Positions 49,029 through 57,361 of a stretch of 64,000 bases of DNA are shown here, piece after piece. The translations under genes and the position numbers were made by a program. Source of the DNA: Sulfitobacter indolifex (GTDB lineage Bacteria > Pseudomonadota > Alphaproteobacteria > Rhodobacterales > Rhodobacteraceae); the NCBI RefSeq assembly GCF_022788655.1, contig NZ_CP084951.1:124001-188000 (forward strand), written 5' to 3'. Below the pieces are notes generated by a model. That model did not search any database. It was given only the letters and a program-made list of their open reading frames with translations, and was not told the DNA's origin. How positions within the stretch are numbered: the stretch's first letter is position 1; every line of letters begins with the position of its first letter.

Positions 49029-51764
49029 ATGCATTCTATGAACGACTATTCCTCGGCCATTCAACTGCGGTCGGATCGGTGGAGCGCCCTGCGCGCCGCC
49101 GCCGCCGCCATGTCGCGCGACCCAAAGGGCAAAGGCGCGTCGCAGGGGCGCAAGGAAATCGAGGCGCTGTTCGACTCACTTGCCCTGATCGAGCCCTATT
49201 GGGCCTTTCCGGGCATGTCCGCCTTCGACCACATGCGCCGCCAGTTCGCTCATGGGAATTTCGAGGATCTGGCTTTCGCCGTAAACCGCGTGACCCGTGC
49301 GTTGACCACCGGCGCCTACCGCCGCCGCACGATCCCGCTGGAACGTGATAGTCTGGATCAAGACGAGCACGACGACGAGGCCATGCTGCCGCCCGAGGCA
49401 CGGGCGCTGGCAAAGCCCTATTTCGAAGTGCTGATCGTCGACAGTGTGAGCGAACAGCAGGAGCGCTGGCTGCGCAGCAATGTCACCCGCATGCGCCGCA
49501 CCGAAGACCCGTTCATCTATGAGGCGGTTGTGGTGCCCAGCCTTGAAGACGCGCTGATTGCGGTGATGTTCAACCACAACATTCAAGCGATCGTGGTGCG
49601 GCCCGGTCTGACCCTGAAATCCAAGGTGGATCAGCAGATTCTGACCCGCTACCTCGCCCGCGCGGGAGGGCAAGATGAGATCGACGCGCTAGAGCCTGAA
49701 AACTACGGCCCTGAGCTTTGCCGAATGATTGCCAAAGTGCGGCCCGAGTTAGACGCCTATCTGGTGACCGAACGCTCGGTTGAGGATATCGCCGGGCTTG
49801 ATCTAGGTATCTGCCGCCGGGTTTTCTACAACCAAGAAGACTTCATGGAACTGCACCTCAACATCCTGCGTGGGGTGCAGGCGCGCAACAAATCGCCCTT
49901 CTTCACCGCGCTGGTGGAGTATTCCAAACAGCCGACAGGTGTTTTCCATGCCATGCCGATCAGCCGCGGCAAGTCGATCACCCGTAGCCATTGGATTCAG
50001 GACATGGGGGCGTTTTACGGCCCTAACATCTTCCTAGCAGAGACCTCGGCCACCTCAGGCGGGCTGGATAGTTTGCTGGAACCGCACGGCCCGATCAAAG
50101 AGGCGCAGGAGCTGGCCAGCCGGGCTTTCGGCTCTAAACAGACGTTTTTCGCAACCAACGGCACTTCGACCTGTAACAAGATCGTGGTGCAGGCGCTTGT
50201 GCGGCCCGGTGACATCGTGCTGGTCGACCGCGACTGCCACAAGTCGCACCACTATGGCATGGTGCTTGCGGGCGCGCAGGTGAGCTACCTCGACAGCTAT
50301 CCGCTGAATGAATATTCGATGTATGGCGCGGTGCCGCTGCGCGAGATCAAGGAACGCCTTCTGGAGCTGAAGGCCGCCGGCAAGCTTGACCGGGTGCGGA
50401 TGCTGCTTCTGACCAACTGCACCTTTGACGGGCTGGTCTATAACGTCGAACGGGTGATGGAGGAATGTCTGGCCATTAAGCCCGATCTCATCTTCCTCTG
50501 GGACGAGGCGTGGTTCGCTTTCGCCCGGTTTAGTCCCACATATCGCCAGCGCACGGCGATGAATGCAGCCAACACCCTGCGCGAAAAGTTCAAGTCTGAC
50601 GCCCATGCTAACGCCTATGAGGCACAGCAAAAGACGCTGAAAGACGCGGACGACGAGACCCTGCTGAGCACCCGGCTGATCCCACCGCCGCAGGCGCGGG
50701 TGCGTGCCTATGCCACGCAATCGACCCACAAAACGCTGACCTCGCTGCGTCAGGGTTCGATGATCCACGTCAACGATCAGGACTTCAAAGGCGAAGTCGA
50801 GCAGAGCTTCCATGAAGCTTACATGACCCACACCTCGACCTCACCGAACTACCAGATCATTGCCTCGCTCGATGTGGGCCGCCGACAGGTCGAACTCGAA
50901 GGGTTCGAGTTTGTGCAAAGGCAGGTCGAAGCGGCCATGTCCATGCGCCGCGCGATCAGCGAACACGCCTTGCTGCGCAAGTATTTCAAGGTACTGACCG
51001 CCGGAGACATGATCCCTGAGGCGCATCGCGAAAGCGGGGTCACCAGCTATTACGATACCGAACAGGGCTGGACCGACATGTGGGATTGCTGGGAGCAGGA
51101 CGAATTCGTGCTCGATGCCACCCGCGTGACCCTCGCGGTGGGCGGCACGGGTTGGGATGGCGATACCTTCAAGACACAGATCCTGATGGATAAATACGGC
51201 ATCCAGATCAACAAAACCTCGCGCAATACCGTGTTGTTCATGACCAACATCGGCACCACGCGTTCTTCGGTGGCCTATCTGATCGAAGTGCTGGTCGAGA
51301 TCGCCAAATCGCTCGACGATCTGCTGGATGACGCCAGCCGGATGGAGCGTCTGTCGTTCGATCGACGCGTCACCAACCTGATGGAGAACTACCCGCCGCT
51401 GCCGGACTTCAGCAAATTCCACGATGCTTTTCGCGCCAATGACACGCCCGAGGGCGACATTCGCACGCCGTTCTTCCTCGCCTATGACGAGAAAAACTGT
51501 GACTACCTTGACCTGAACGGCACGCTTCAAGAGGCGATGGATGCGGGCGAGACCGTTGTCTCGGCCAGTTTCATCATCCCTTATCCGCCCGGCTTTCCGA
51601 TCCTAGTCCCCGGGCAAGTCGTCAGTCAGGAAATTCTCGCTTTCATGCGTGCGCTGGATGTCAGCGAAATCCACGGATACCGGCCTGATCTGGGCCTGCG
51701 CGTCTTTACCACCGAAGCGCTCAACCGCGTGCGCCGCAAAGACCTTTCTTCTTCACCCGTTTGA
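49029..51764 (+). CDS. Orn/Lys/Arg-type PLP decarboxylase (large form)
   Basis: Fold-type I decarboxylase of 911 aa, longer than inducible E. coli lysine or arginine decarboxylases (about 715-755). An N-terminal region of about 290 residues includes a receiver-like wing domain (YFEVLIVDSVSEQQERWL near 131). The PLP domain has FATNGTSTCNKIVVQAL near 374 and LFLWDEAWFAF-like Asp492. The PLP lysine is at about 568 in YATQSTHKTLTSLRQGSMIHV-type sequence, closely matching the lysine decarboxylase motif. The C-terminal domain follows from about 720. It should remove CO2 from a basic amino acid to give a diamine or related amine. The next gene, an ATP-grasp ligase, starts 17 bases after it. Confidence 0.88.
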   Translation: MHSMNDYSSAIQLRSDRWSALRAAAAAMSRDPKGKGASQGRKEIEALFDSLALIEPYWAFPGMSAFDHMRRQFAHGNFEDLAFAVNRVTRALTTGAYRRRTIPLERDSLDQDEHDDEAMLPPEARALAKPYFEVLIVDSVSEQQERWLRSNVTRMRRTEDPFIYEAVVVPSLEDALIAVMFNHNIQAIVVRPGLTLKSKVDQQILTRYLARAGGQDEIDALEPENYGPELCRMIAKVRPELDAYLVTERSVEDIAGLDLGICRRVFYNQEDFMELHLNILRGVQARNKSPFFTALVEYSKQPTGVFHAMPISRGKSITRSHWIQDMGAFYGPNIFLAETSATSGGLDSLLEPHGPIKEAQELASRAFGSKQTFFATNGTSTCNKIVVQALVRPGDIVLVDRDCHKSHHYGMVLAGAQVSYLDSYPLNEYSMYGAVPLREIKERLLELKAAGKLDRVRMLLLTNCTFDGLVYNVERVMEECLAIKPDLIFLWDEAWFAFARFSPTYRQRTAMNAANTLREKFKSDAHANAYEAQQKTLKDADDETLLSTRLIPPPQARVRAYATQSTHKTLTSLRQGSMIHVNDQDFKGEVEQSFHEAYMTHTSTSPNYQIIASLDVGRRQVELEGFEFVQRQVEAAMSMRRAISEHALLRKYFKVLTAGDMIPEAHRESGVTSYYDTEQGWTDMWDCWEQDEFVLDATRVTLAVGGTGWDGDTFKTQILMDKYGIQINKTSRNTVLFMTNIGTTRSSVAYLIEVLVEIAKSLDDLLDDASRMERLSFDRRVTNLMENYPPLPDFSKFHDAFRANDTPEGDIRTPFFLAYDEKNCDYLDLNGTLQEAMDAGETVVSASFIIPYPPGFPILVPGQVVSQEILAFMRALDVSEIHGYRPDLGLRVFTTEALNRVRRKDLSSSPV

Positions 51765-51781
51765 CCAAAAGGACCAACGAC

Positions 51782-53239
51782 ATGGCAACAGTACTTAAAA
51801 ATATCTCTGAAATCCGCCGGTTCTTTCACCGAAACGAAGACCCTGTTTATTTTATTTCGGCCACAAACTTTAACCTGTTGGGGTTGGATGAGTGGGTGAA
51901 GAACTTCAAATACATCTGCTACATCGACTGCTACGGCGGCAAGCATCCCAACGTCTTCTGCCCCTCGGAGCAGCCTCATGCGGAATTCCAGAGCATTGAG
52001 GACATCAACAACTATCTGCTGCAGCACAAGGAGGTCATCGACTTCATCAAGCGCCGTGGCGGCAAGCCCAAGTTTGTCTTCTTGATGTTCGACGAAGAGA
52101 CTGAGCGTCTCTCAAAAGAGCTGGGCGCAGATGTCTGGTTCCCCAAGGCCAAGCTGCGCCAATCGATGGACAACAAGATCGAAACCGTGCGTATCGGCAA
52201 CAAGGCAGGCGTGCCCTCGGTGCCGAACGTTCTGGCCGAGGTGAAGTCTTATGACGATCTGAAAAAGACCTGCGAGAAGGCCGGGATTGGCAATGATCTG
52301 GTGTTGCAATCGGCCTATGGCGACAGCGGGCACACGACGTTCTTTATCAAATCCGAAGCTGACTTCCGCCGCCATGAGAGCGAGATCATCGGCGAGGGTG
52401 AGATCAAGATCATGAAGCGCATCGATTGCCGAGGTGCGGCGATTGAGGCCTGCGCCACCAAGGAAGGCACGATTGTCGGCCCGCTGATGACTGAACTGGT
52501 CGGCTTCAAAGAACTGACCCCCTATCGCGGCGGCTGGTGCGGCAACGAGATCCTTGCCACCGCCTTCCCGCCGAAAGTCCGCGAAAAAGCGCGCGATCTG
52601 ACCTTCAAGTTTGGCGAACAGCTGCGCAAAGAAGGCTATCGCGGTTATTTCGAATTGGATTTCTTGATCGACAAGAAGACCGGCGACCTGTGGCTGGGTG
52701 AATTGAACCCACGCATCACCGGCGCATCGTCGATGACCAACCACGCGGCCTTTGCTCATGCCGATGCGCCGCTTTTCCTGTTCCACCTTCTGGAGTTCTC
52801 GAAAAAGAAATTCGATCTGGACGTGGATGAACTGAACGCCCGCTGGGCCGACCCTGAGATGATCGACGGTTGGAGCCAGATGGTGATCAAGCACACCGAC
52901 GACAGCGTCGACATCTGCACCGATGCGCCAGAGACCGGCATCTATAAGATGAAAGAAGACGGCAGCGTGGTCTTTGACCGCTTCGATTATCACCGCCGTG
53001 CGGTGGAGAGTGAGAGCGAGGCCTTCTTCCTGCGCATCTTGCAACCGGGTGATTACCGCTATGAAGGGGCCGACATTGGCATCCTTGTGACGCGGGGTCG
53101 ATCGATGACCAAGTCTTTCCAGTTGAATGAGCGCGCGAAAAAGTGGATTCACGGGATCAAACGTGCGGTGGACGGTAAACCCATCCCCTCCGCTTCTGCT
53201 GGTCCGGAGTTTTCTGACCCGGCGTTCAAGATCCTGTAA
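51782..53239 (+). CDS. Stand-alone ATP-grasp carboxylate-amine ligase-like protein
   Basis: Protein of 485 aa often labelled biotin carboxylase-like. I take ATG 51782, which has AAGGAC 7 bases upstream. The ATP-grasp core spans about residues 125-345: KIETVRIGNKAGVPSVPN near 132, LVLQSAYGDSGHTTFFIKS near 173, FELDFLIDKKTGDLWLGELNPRITGASSMTN near 290-320 with the Mg-binding Glu and Asn. No biotin-carrier or carboxyltransferase gene is nearby, and the N-terminal part differs from biotin carboxylases, so amide or peptide bond formation between a carboxylate and an amine is more likely. The amine could be the product of the upstream decarboxylase (inference). Confidence 0.8.
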   Translation: MATVLKNISEIRRFFHRNEDPVYFISATNFNLLGLDEWVKNFKYICYIDCYGGKHPNVFCPSEQPHAEFQSIEDINNYLLQHKEVIDFIKRRGGKPKFVFLMFDEETERLSKELGADVWFPKAKLRQSMDNKIETVRIGNKAGVPSVPNVLAEVKSYDDLKKTCEKAGIGNDLVLQSAYGDSGHTTFFIKSEADFRRHESEIIGEGEIKIMKRIDCRGAAIEACATKEGTIVGPLMTELVGFKELTPYRGGWCGNEILATAFPPKVREKARDLTFKFGEQLRKEGYRGYFELDFLIDKKTGDLWLGELNPRITGASSMTNHAAFAHADAPLFLFHLLEFSKKKFDLDVDELNARWADPEMIDGWSQMVIKHTDDSVDICTDAPETGIYKMKEDGSVVFDRFDYHRRAVESESEAFFLRILQPGDYRYEGADIGILVTRGRSMTKSFQLNERAKKWIHGIKRAVDGKPIPSASAGPEFSDPAFKIL

Positions 53240-53256
53240 CGAAATGAAAGGCCGCG

Positions 53257-54228
53257 ATGTACTGGCGCGCACTGTCCGAAGACCAGCCCGGCCCCAAGTG
53301 GGCCGGACTCTTCGCGGCCTATTGGCCTGACTACCATGCGTGGTGGCTGAAGGAGGGTGAGGCCGCGCGCCCCACCTACGCCCAATGCCGCCGCGCCTTG
53401 GCCAAACACATGCCGGAAATGCTGCCGCTCTATGACGAGCTTTGCACCCTTGCAGGCGGCGGCGATCACGCCGCGCGGTTCCTCAGCTTCTATTGCCCGC
53501 CACCTTATCTCTCAGCCTGCTCCCAAGCGATCTGGGCCGGGAAAGAGCCGGTCATGGTGCGCAACTACGATTATAACCCCAATGCTTTTGACGCGATGGT
53601 GCTGCGCACGGGTTGGCAAGGACGGCAGGTCATGGGCACCTCAGACGGGCTTTGGGGGCTGGTCGATGGGGTGAACGACGCAGGGCTGTCGATCTCGCTG
53701 ACCTTTGGCGGGCGGCGCGTGGTGGGCGAGGGCTTCGGCGTGCCACTGATCCTGCGCTATGTGCTGCAAACCTGCGAAACTGCGCAAGAGGCGGGCGAGG
53801 TGCTGTCGCGGGTGCCGACGCATATGAGCTATAACGTCACCGTGCTGGACCGGAAACGCAACTATCTGACTGCGATGATGGCCCCTGACCGCCCGGCGGT
53901 CATCACCCGCGCGGCGGTGGCGACGAACCATCAAGAAAGCGTTGAGTGGATCAGCCATGCACGGTTCACTGCCACTGTGGAGCGTGAACGCTATCTCTTG
54001 CAGCGTCTGCGGCTGCACCGTGACCCCGAAGAGAAGTTTATCGGCGCGTTTCTGAAGCCGCCGCTTTATTCCACGGCGTTTAATGCGGGGTTTGGCACGC
54101 TCTATACTGCTGTTTACCGACCGCGAAAGCGCCAGATGGAACTGCGTTGGCCCGGCACAACATGGGCGCTTTCCTTGAGCGATTTCACCGAAGGCGCGCG
54201 GCAGGTGCTGGTGCCGGGGGCGGCATGA
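53257..54228 (+). CDS. C45-family autoproteolytic acyltransferase/hydrolase-like protein
   Basis: Protein of 323 aa resembling the C45 family (acyl-CoA:6-aminopenicillanic acid acyltransferase type). The likely self-cleavage and nucleophile residue is Cys88 in PPYLSACSQAIW, followed by VMVRNYDYNPNAF with the conserved R-N-Y/F-D near 100. GLVDGVNDAGLSISLTFGGR near 133-152 and AVATNHQ near 222 (conserved Asn-His) are further family marks. Enzymes of this group transfer or remove acyl groups on amines after autoactivation. The start is 17 bases after the ATP-grasp stop, and the end overlaps the next gene by 4 bases. The substrate may be an N-acyl or amide product of this gene set (inference). 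Confidence 0.8.
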   Translation: MYWRALSEDQPGPKWAGLFAAYWPDYHAWWLKEGEAARPTYAQCRRALAKHMPEMLPLYDELCTLAGGGDHAARFLSFYCPPPYLSACSQAIWAGKEPVMVRNYDYNPNAFDAMVLRTGWQGRQVMGTSDGLWGLVDGVNDAGLSISLTFGGRRVVGEGFGVPLILRYVLQTCETAQEAGEVLSRVPTHMSYNVTVLDRKRNYLTAMMAPDRPAVITRAAVATNHQESVEWISHARFTATVERERYLLQRLRLHRDPEEKFIGAFLKPPLYSTAFNAGFGTLYTAVYRPRKRQMELRWPGTTWALSLSDFTEGARQVLVPGAA

Positions 54229-55328
54229 GCATGGCGGAACGTACAGGGCCGCTGGCCTCGTTAAGGGTGGTGGAGTTTTCTGGGCTGGGGCCTGCGCCGC
54301 TTGCTGGGCAGTTGCTGGCCGATCTTGGGGCGGATGTCATTACGGTCGACCGCAAAGCCGCCCCGGCGGACCCGTCGGACATTAACCGGCGCGGCAAGCG
54401 TTCGGTGGTGTTGAACCTGAAAAAATCCGAAGGCATCGCGGCGGCGCGGGCGCTGATCGCTTCCGCCGATGTGCTGATCGAGGGGTTTCGCCCCGGCGTG
54501 ATGGAGCGTTTGGGCCTCGGACCTGAGAGTTGCCCTGAGATACTGATCTATGGCCGCATGACCGGTTGGGGCCAGACTGGCCCATGGGCGCAAACGGCGG
54601 GGCATGACATCAACTATCTGGCTCTAACAGGGGCTTTACACGCCATGGGCAGCGCGGATGCGCCCCCTGTGCCGCCGCTGAATATGGTCGCAGACTACGG
54701 CGGCGGGACGATGTTTCTGCTGTTAGGCATCCTCTCGGCAGTGATCGAGCGCGGTGTGACAGGCAAAGGCCAAGTGGTCGATGCGGCCATGGTCGATGGG
54801 GTGCCGGCGATGATGGGGCTGATCCACGGCATGTTGGCTCAAAACAAGTGGACGGAAGAGCGCGCCGCAAATTGGCTGGACGGGGCCGCACCTTTCTATC
54901 GATGCTACACCTGTGCGGATGGCAAGTTTCTCGCTGTGGGCGCTTTAGAGCCTCAGTTCTACGCGATCCTTTTAGACAAGCTAGACCTGCCCGCAGAGTA
55001 TGCGACCACCCAAAACGACACCGCCACATGGCCCGCGCGGACCACTGAATTCGCCGCGATCTTTGCCACGCGCAGCCGCGACGACTGGGCTGCGCATTTC
55101 GATGGTTCCGACGCCTGTGTCGCCCCGGTGCTGCGCTTTTCCGAAGCGCCGGATCATCCCCAGATGGCGGCGCGGGGCAATGTGCTGCGCGTGGATGGCG
55201 TGCTGCAATCAGGCCACGCGCCGCGATTTGGGGCGGGGGCACCGGAAATGCCCAGCCCACCGCGTGCTATCGGCGCAGATACGGACGCGGTGTTAAAGGA
55301 ACTGGGCGTCACCTTGGACCGCGCATAA
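54225..55328 (+). CDS. CaiB/BaiF CoA-transferase family protein, alpha-methylacyl-CoA racemase-like
   Basis: Class III CoA-transferase-fold protein of 367 aa. The start at 54225 overlaps the C45 stop (ATGA); ATG 54231 is an alternative. LRVVEFSGLGPAPLAGQLLADLGADVITVDR opens the family fold. RRGKRSVVLNLKKSEG near 59 is the CoA-binding region. GRMTGWGQTGPWAQTAGHDINYLALTGALHAMG near 111-143 contains the His, and NMVADYGGGTMFLLLGIL near 155 the Asp, that act in alpha-methylacyl-CoA racemase. So racemisation of a 2-methylacyl-CoA is the closest reading; CoA transfer cannot be excluded. It is last in the five-gene run. Confidence 0.85.
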   Translation: MSMAERTGPLASLRVVEFSGLGPAPLAGQLLADLGADVITVDRKAAPADPSDINRRGKRSVVLNLKKSEGIAAARALIASADVLIEGFRPGVMERLGLGPESCPEILIYGRMTGWGQTGPWAQTAGHDINYLALTGALHAMGSADAPPVPPLNMVADYGGGTMFLLLGILSAVIERGVTGKGQVVDAAMVDGVPAMMGLIHGMLAQNKWTEERAANWLDGAAPFYRCYTCADGKFLAVGALEPQFYAILLDKLDLPAEYATTQNDTATWPARTTEFAAIFATRSRDDWAAHFDGSDACVAPVLRFSEAPDHPQMAARGNVLRVDGVLQSGHAPRFGAGAPEMPSPPRAIGADTDAVLKELGVTLDRA

Positions 55329-55352
55329 AAAACCCCGGCCAAATGACCGGGG
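55327..55352 (-). terminator. Terminator of the PfpI gene (minus strand)
   Basis: On the minus strand CCCCGG (55352-55347) pairs with CCGGGG (55338-55333), followed at once by six T residues (55332-55327). It lies after the pfpI stop at 55379 and touches the stop codon of the convergent CoA-racemase-like gene. Confidence 0.82.
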
Positions 55353-55378
55353 GTAAATCGTAAATCGTTATACGCGAC

Positions 55379-55939
55379 TTAAGCCGCCTTACGCTCATGC
55401 TTGCCTTCTTCGATCTCCTCGACGATCTTGGCCACGAATGCATCCAGATCTTCGGGCGACCGGCTGGTAACGATGCCTTGGTCAGCCACCACTTCGCTGT
55501 CTTCGTAATGCGCACCGGCGTTCTTCACGTCTGTTGCGATAGACGCATAGCAGGTTGCTTTGCGGCCCTTGATAATGCCTGCCTCAATCAGCAGCCACGG
55601 GGCATGGCAGATGGCGGCGACGGTCTTGCCGCTGTCGTGGAACTTGCGGATCAGCGCCACGGCGTCTTTGTTAGCGCGCAGCAGGTCGGGGTTGATCTGG
55701 CCGCCGGGTAGAACGATGCCGTGGTAGTCATCCACCACTACGTCTTTCAGCGCCAGATCGGCAGGGGTGGTGTCGCCCCAATCGTCTTCGTCCCAGCCCT
55801 TGATGCCATTGCCGTCGGGAGTGGCCACATGGACGGTTGCGCCGCGCGCACGAAGGTCGTTCAGGGGCTTTTCCAGTTCGGACTGCTCGAACCCGTCGGT
55901 TGCGAGGATCAGGATCTTTGCATTGTTAATGTCGGTCAT
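55379..55939 (-). CDS. DJ-1/PfpI-superfamily protein (YhbO-like)
   Basis: Cytoplasmic protein of 186 aa in the PfpI branch of the DJ-1 superfamily. The nucleophile elbow is VAAICHAPWLLIEAG (Cys111, with His112 beside it) and a conserved Glu18 lies in TDGFEQSELEKPL. GIVLPGGQINPDLLRANKDAV near 74 is typical of the YhbO/PfpI type. These proteins protect cells against carbonyl and oxidative stress, with proposed deglycase, glyoxalase or peptidase activities. AGGAG lies 6 bases upstream of the ATG. A consensus EcfG promoter precedes it, so it belongs to the general stress regulon of this organism (inference). Confidence 0.9.
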   Translation of the reverse strand: MTDINNAKILILATDGFEQSELEKPLNDLRARGATVHVATPDGNGIKGWDEDDWGDTTPADLALKDVVVDDYHGIVLPGGQINPDLLRANKDAVALIRKFHDSGKTVAAICHAPWLLIEAGIIKGRKATCYASIATDVKNAGAHYEDSEVVADQGIVTSRSPEDLDAFVAKIVEEIEEGKHERKAA

Positions 55940-55969
55940 TGCTTTCTCCTTTATGATTTCTGTTGGACC

Positions 55970-55994
55970 AACGAGGTGCGCAGCGGCCTGTTCC
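55970..55994 (-). promoter_or_regulatory. EcfG promoter of the PfpI gene (perfect consensus)
   Basis: On the minus strand GGAAC (55994-55990) is followed by exactly 16 bases and CGTT (55973-55970), a full match to the EcfG consensus. Transcription would begin about 25 bases before the ATG at 55939, a good fit with the ribosome site in between. Confidence 0.75.
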
Positions 55995-56096
55995 GCTCAC
56001 ATTCGTGAGAGCGCGATGTTCCGCCGGTGCAGATACGTCACAAGGCCTGGAATATTTGTTGATACGGCGGGGGGCGGCATCATATATCCACTCAGA

Positions 56097-56744
56097 ATGG
56101 ATCACCCCGACACACCCCTTGCCGACTTGCCGATGGACGAGCTGATCGTCTGTCCGCAATGCGATGCAATCTACAGGCTGCGGCGTCCCGCCCATGGGGA
56201 ACGTGCGGCCTGTGAGCGGTGCCATACGGCGCTGATCACACCGCGCCAAAATGCCGGTTTGCAAATCATCGCAGTCGCGGTGGCGGTTATGGTGCTAATC
56301 ATCGGCGCGGCGGTCTTTCCTTTCCTTACCATCGATGCGGCAGGCACCAGCAATGCGGTGTCGGTGCTGGATGCGGCGCTGGCTTTTTCGGGCGGGCCGA
56401 TGATCCTGCTGTCGTTGGCCACTGCGGCGCTGATCTTTTTCATACCGCTTTTGCGGGTAATGCTGACGCTTTATGTGCTGATCCCCGTGGTATTGGACCG
56501 CCCTGCAGCGCGCCATGCGGTCGCGGCCTTTCGTCTGTCAGAAGAACTGCGGCCCTGGTCGATGGCTGAAATCTTTGCGATTGGCTGTGCCGTGGCGCTG
56601 GTCAAGGTGGCCGATCTGGCCGATGTCGGCTTTGGGCCGGCCTTTTACATGTTCGGGGCGTTGGTAGTGCTTGTCATCGCGCAGGACAGATTTTTATGCA
56701 AATGGTCCGTATGGAACTCTCTGGAACATCCCAAGAAATCCTGA
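56097..56744 (+). CDS. pqiA: PqiA-family membrane protein, N-terminal half
   Basis: Inner-membrane protein of 215 aa corresponding to one half of E. coli PqiA. A zinc-ribbon-like segment near the N-terminus, ELIVCPQCDAIYRLRR and AACERCHTALI (Cys pairs at about 18/21 and 38/41), is followed by about four helices: IIAVAVAVMVLIIGAAVFPFL, a second near 100-120, a third near 130, and a fourth near the end. ATG 56097 is taken as start; the longer frame runs into the divergent pfpI promoter region. The 3' end overlaps the next PqiA-like gene by 49 bases in a different frame. PqiA works with the MCE protein PqiB to move lipids between membranes. Confidence 0.85.
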   Translation: MDHPDTPLADLPMDELIVCPQCDAIYRLRRPAHGERAACERCHTALITPRQNAGLQIIAVAVAVMVLIIGAAVFPFLTIDAAGTSNAVSVLDAALAFSGGPMILLSLATAALIFFIPLLRVMLTLYVLIPVVLDRPAARHAVAAFRLSEELRPWSMAEIFAIGCAVALVKVADLADVGFGPAFYMFGALVVLVIAQDRFLCKWSVWNSLEHPKKS

Positions 56745-57361
56745 GCGCACGGGAGCTGGGCATCGTCGCCTGCACCCGGTGTAGCAAGCCCGCGCCAATG
56801 GGCACGCCGACCTGTAGCCGTTGCGGGCACCGGCTGGTGTCGCGCGACCGTCTGAGCCTTCAACGGGTTTGGGCGTATTGGACGGTCGGGCTGATGTGCT
56901 ACATCCCCGCGAATACCTATCCGATGCTTAAGACCCGAACGCTGTTTCAGGTCGAGGAAAGCACAATCATCGGCGGGGCGGTCGAGTTGGCGCAGTATGG
57001 CAACTGGGGGATCGCGCTTATCATCCTTTTTGCATCTGTCGTCATTCCGCTCGCAAAATTCATGGCCGTGGCCTTTCTGGCGATCAGCGTTAAACGGCGT
57101 TCTGTTACGTCTCAGCGGCAGCGGCATTATTTATATGAGCTGGTCGAGTATATCGGTCGCTGGTCAATGATTGACATCTTTGTGGTTGCGATTTTGTCGT
57201 CTCTGGTGCAACTCAAGACACTGGCCGCTATTAATCCGGGAGTTGCGAGCATCTTTTTTGCCCTCTCTGTGATCTTTACCATGTTGGCAGCACAAGCGTT
57301 TGATACCCGTATGATCTGGGACGCTCAGACCAAGGACGAGGGCCCGAAAACCGATGACTAA
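56696..57361 (+). CDS. pqiA: PqiA-family membrane protein, C-terminal half
   Basis: Second PqiA-like half, 221 aa, with its own four-cysteine zinc ribbon (VACTRCSKPAP and PTCSRCGHRL, residues about 25-45). Membrane helices follow, including WAYWTVGLMCYIPANTYPML near 60, WGIALIILFASVVIPLAKFMAVAFLAI near 105-130 and ASIFFALSVIFTMLAAQAF near 185. YIGRWSMIDIFVVAILSSLV near 155 is a PqiA hallmark. The first ATG is 56696; ATG 56702 and 56711 are in frame, and all lie within the previous gene. It overlaps pqiB by 8 bases. E. coli has both halves in one protein of about 417 residues. Confidence 0.87.
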   Translation: MQMVRMELSGTSQEILSARELGIVACTRCSKPAPMGTPTCSRCGHRLVSRDRLSLQRVWAYWTVGLMCYIPANTYPMLKTRTLFQVEESTIIGGAVELAQYGNWGIALIILFASVVIPLAKFMAVAFLAISVKRRSVTSQRQRHYLYELVEYIGRWSMIDIFVVAILSSLVQLKTLAAINPGVASIFFALSVIFTMLAAQAFDTRMIWDAQTKDEGPKTDD

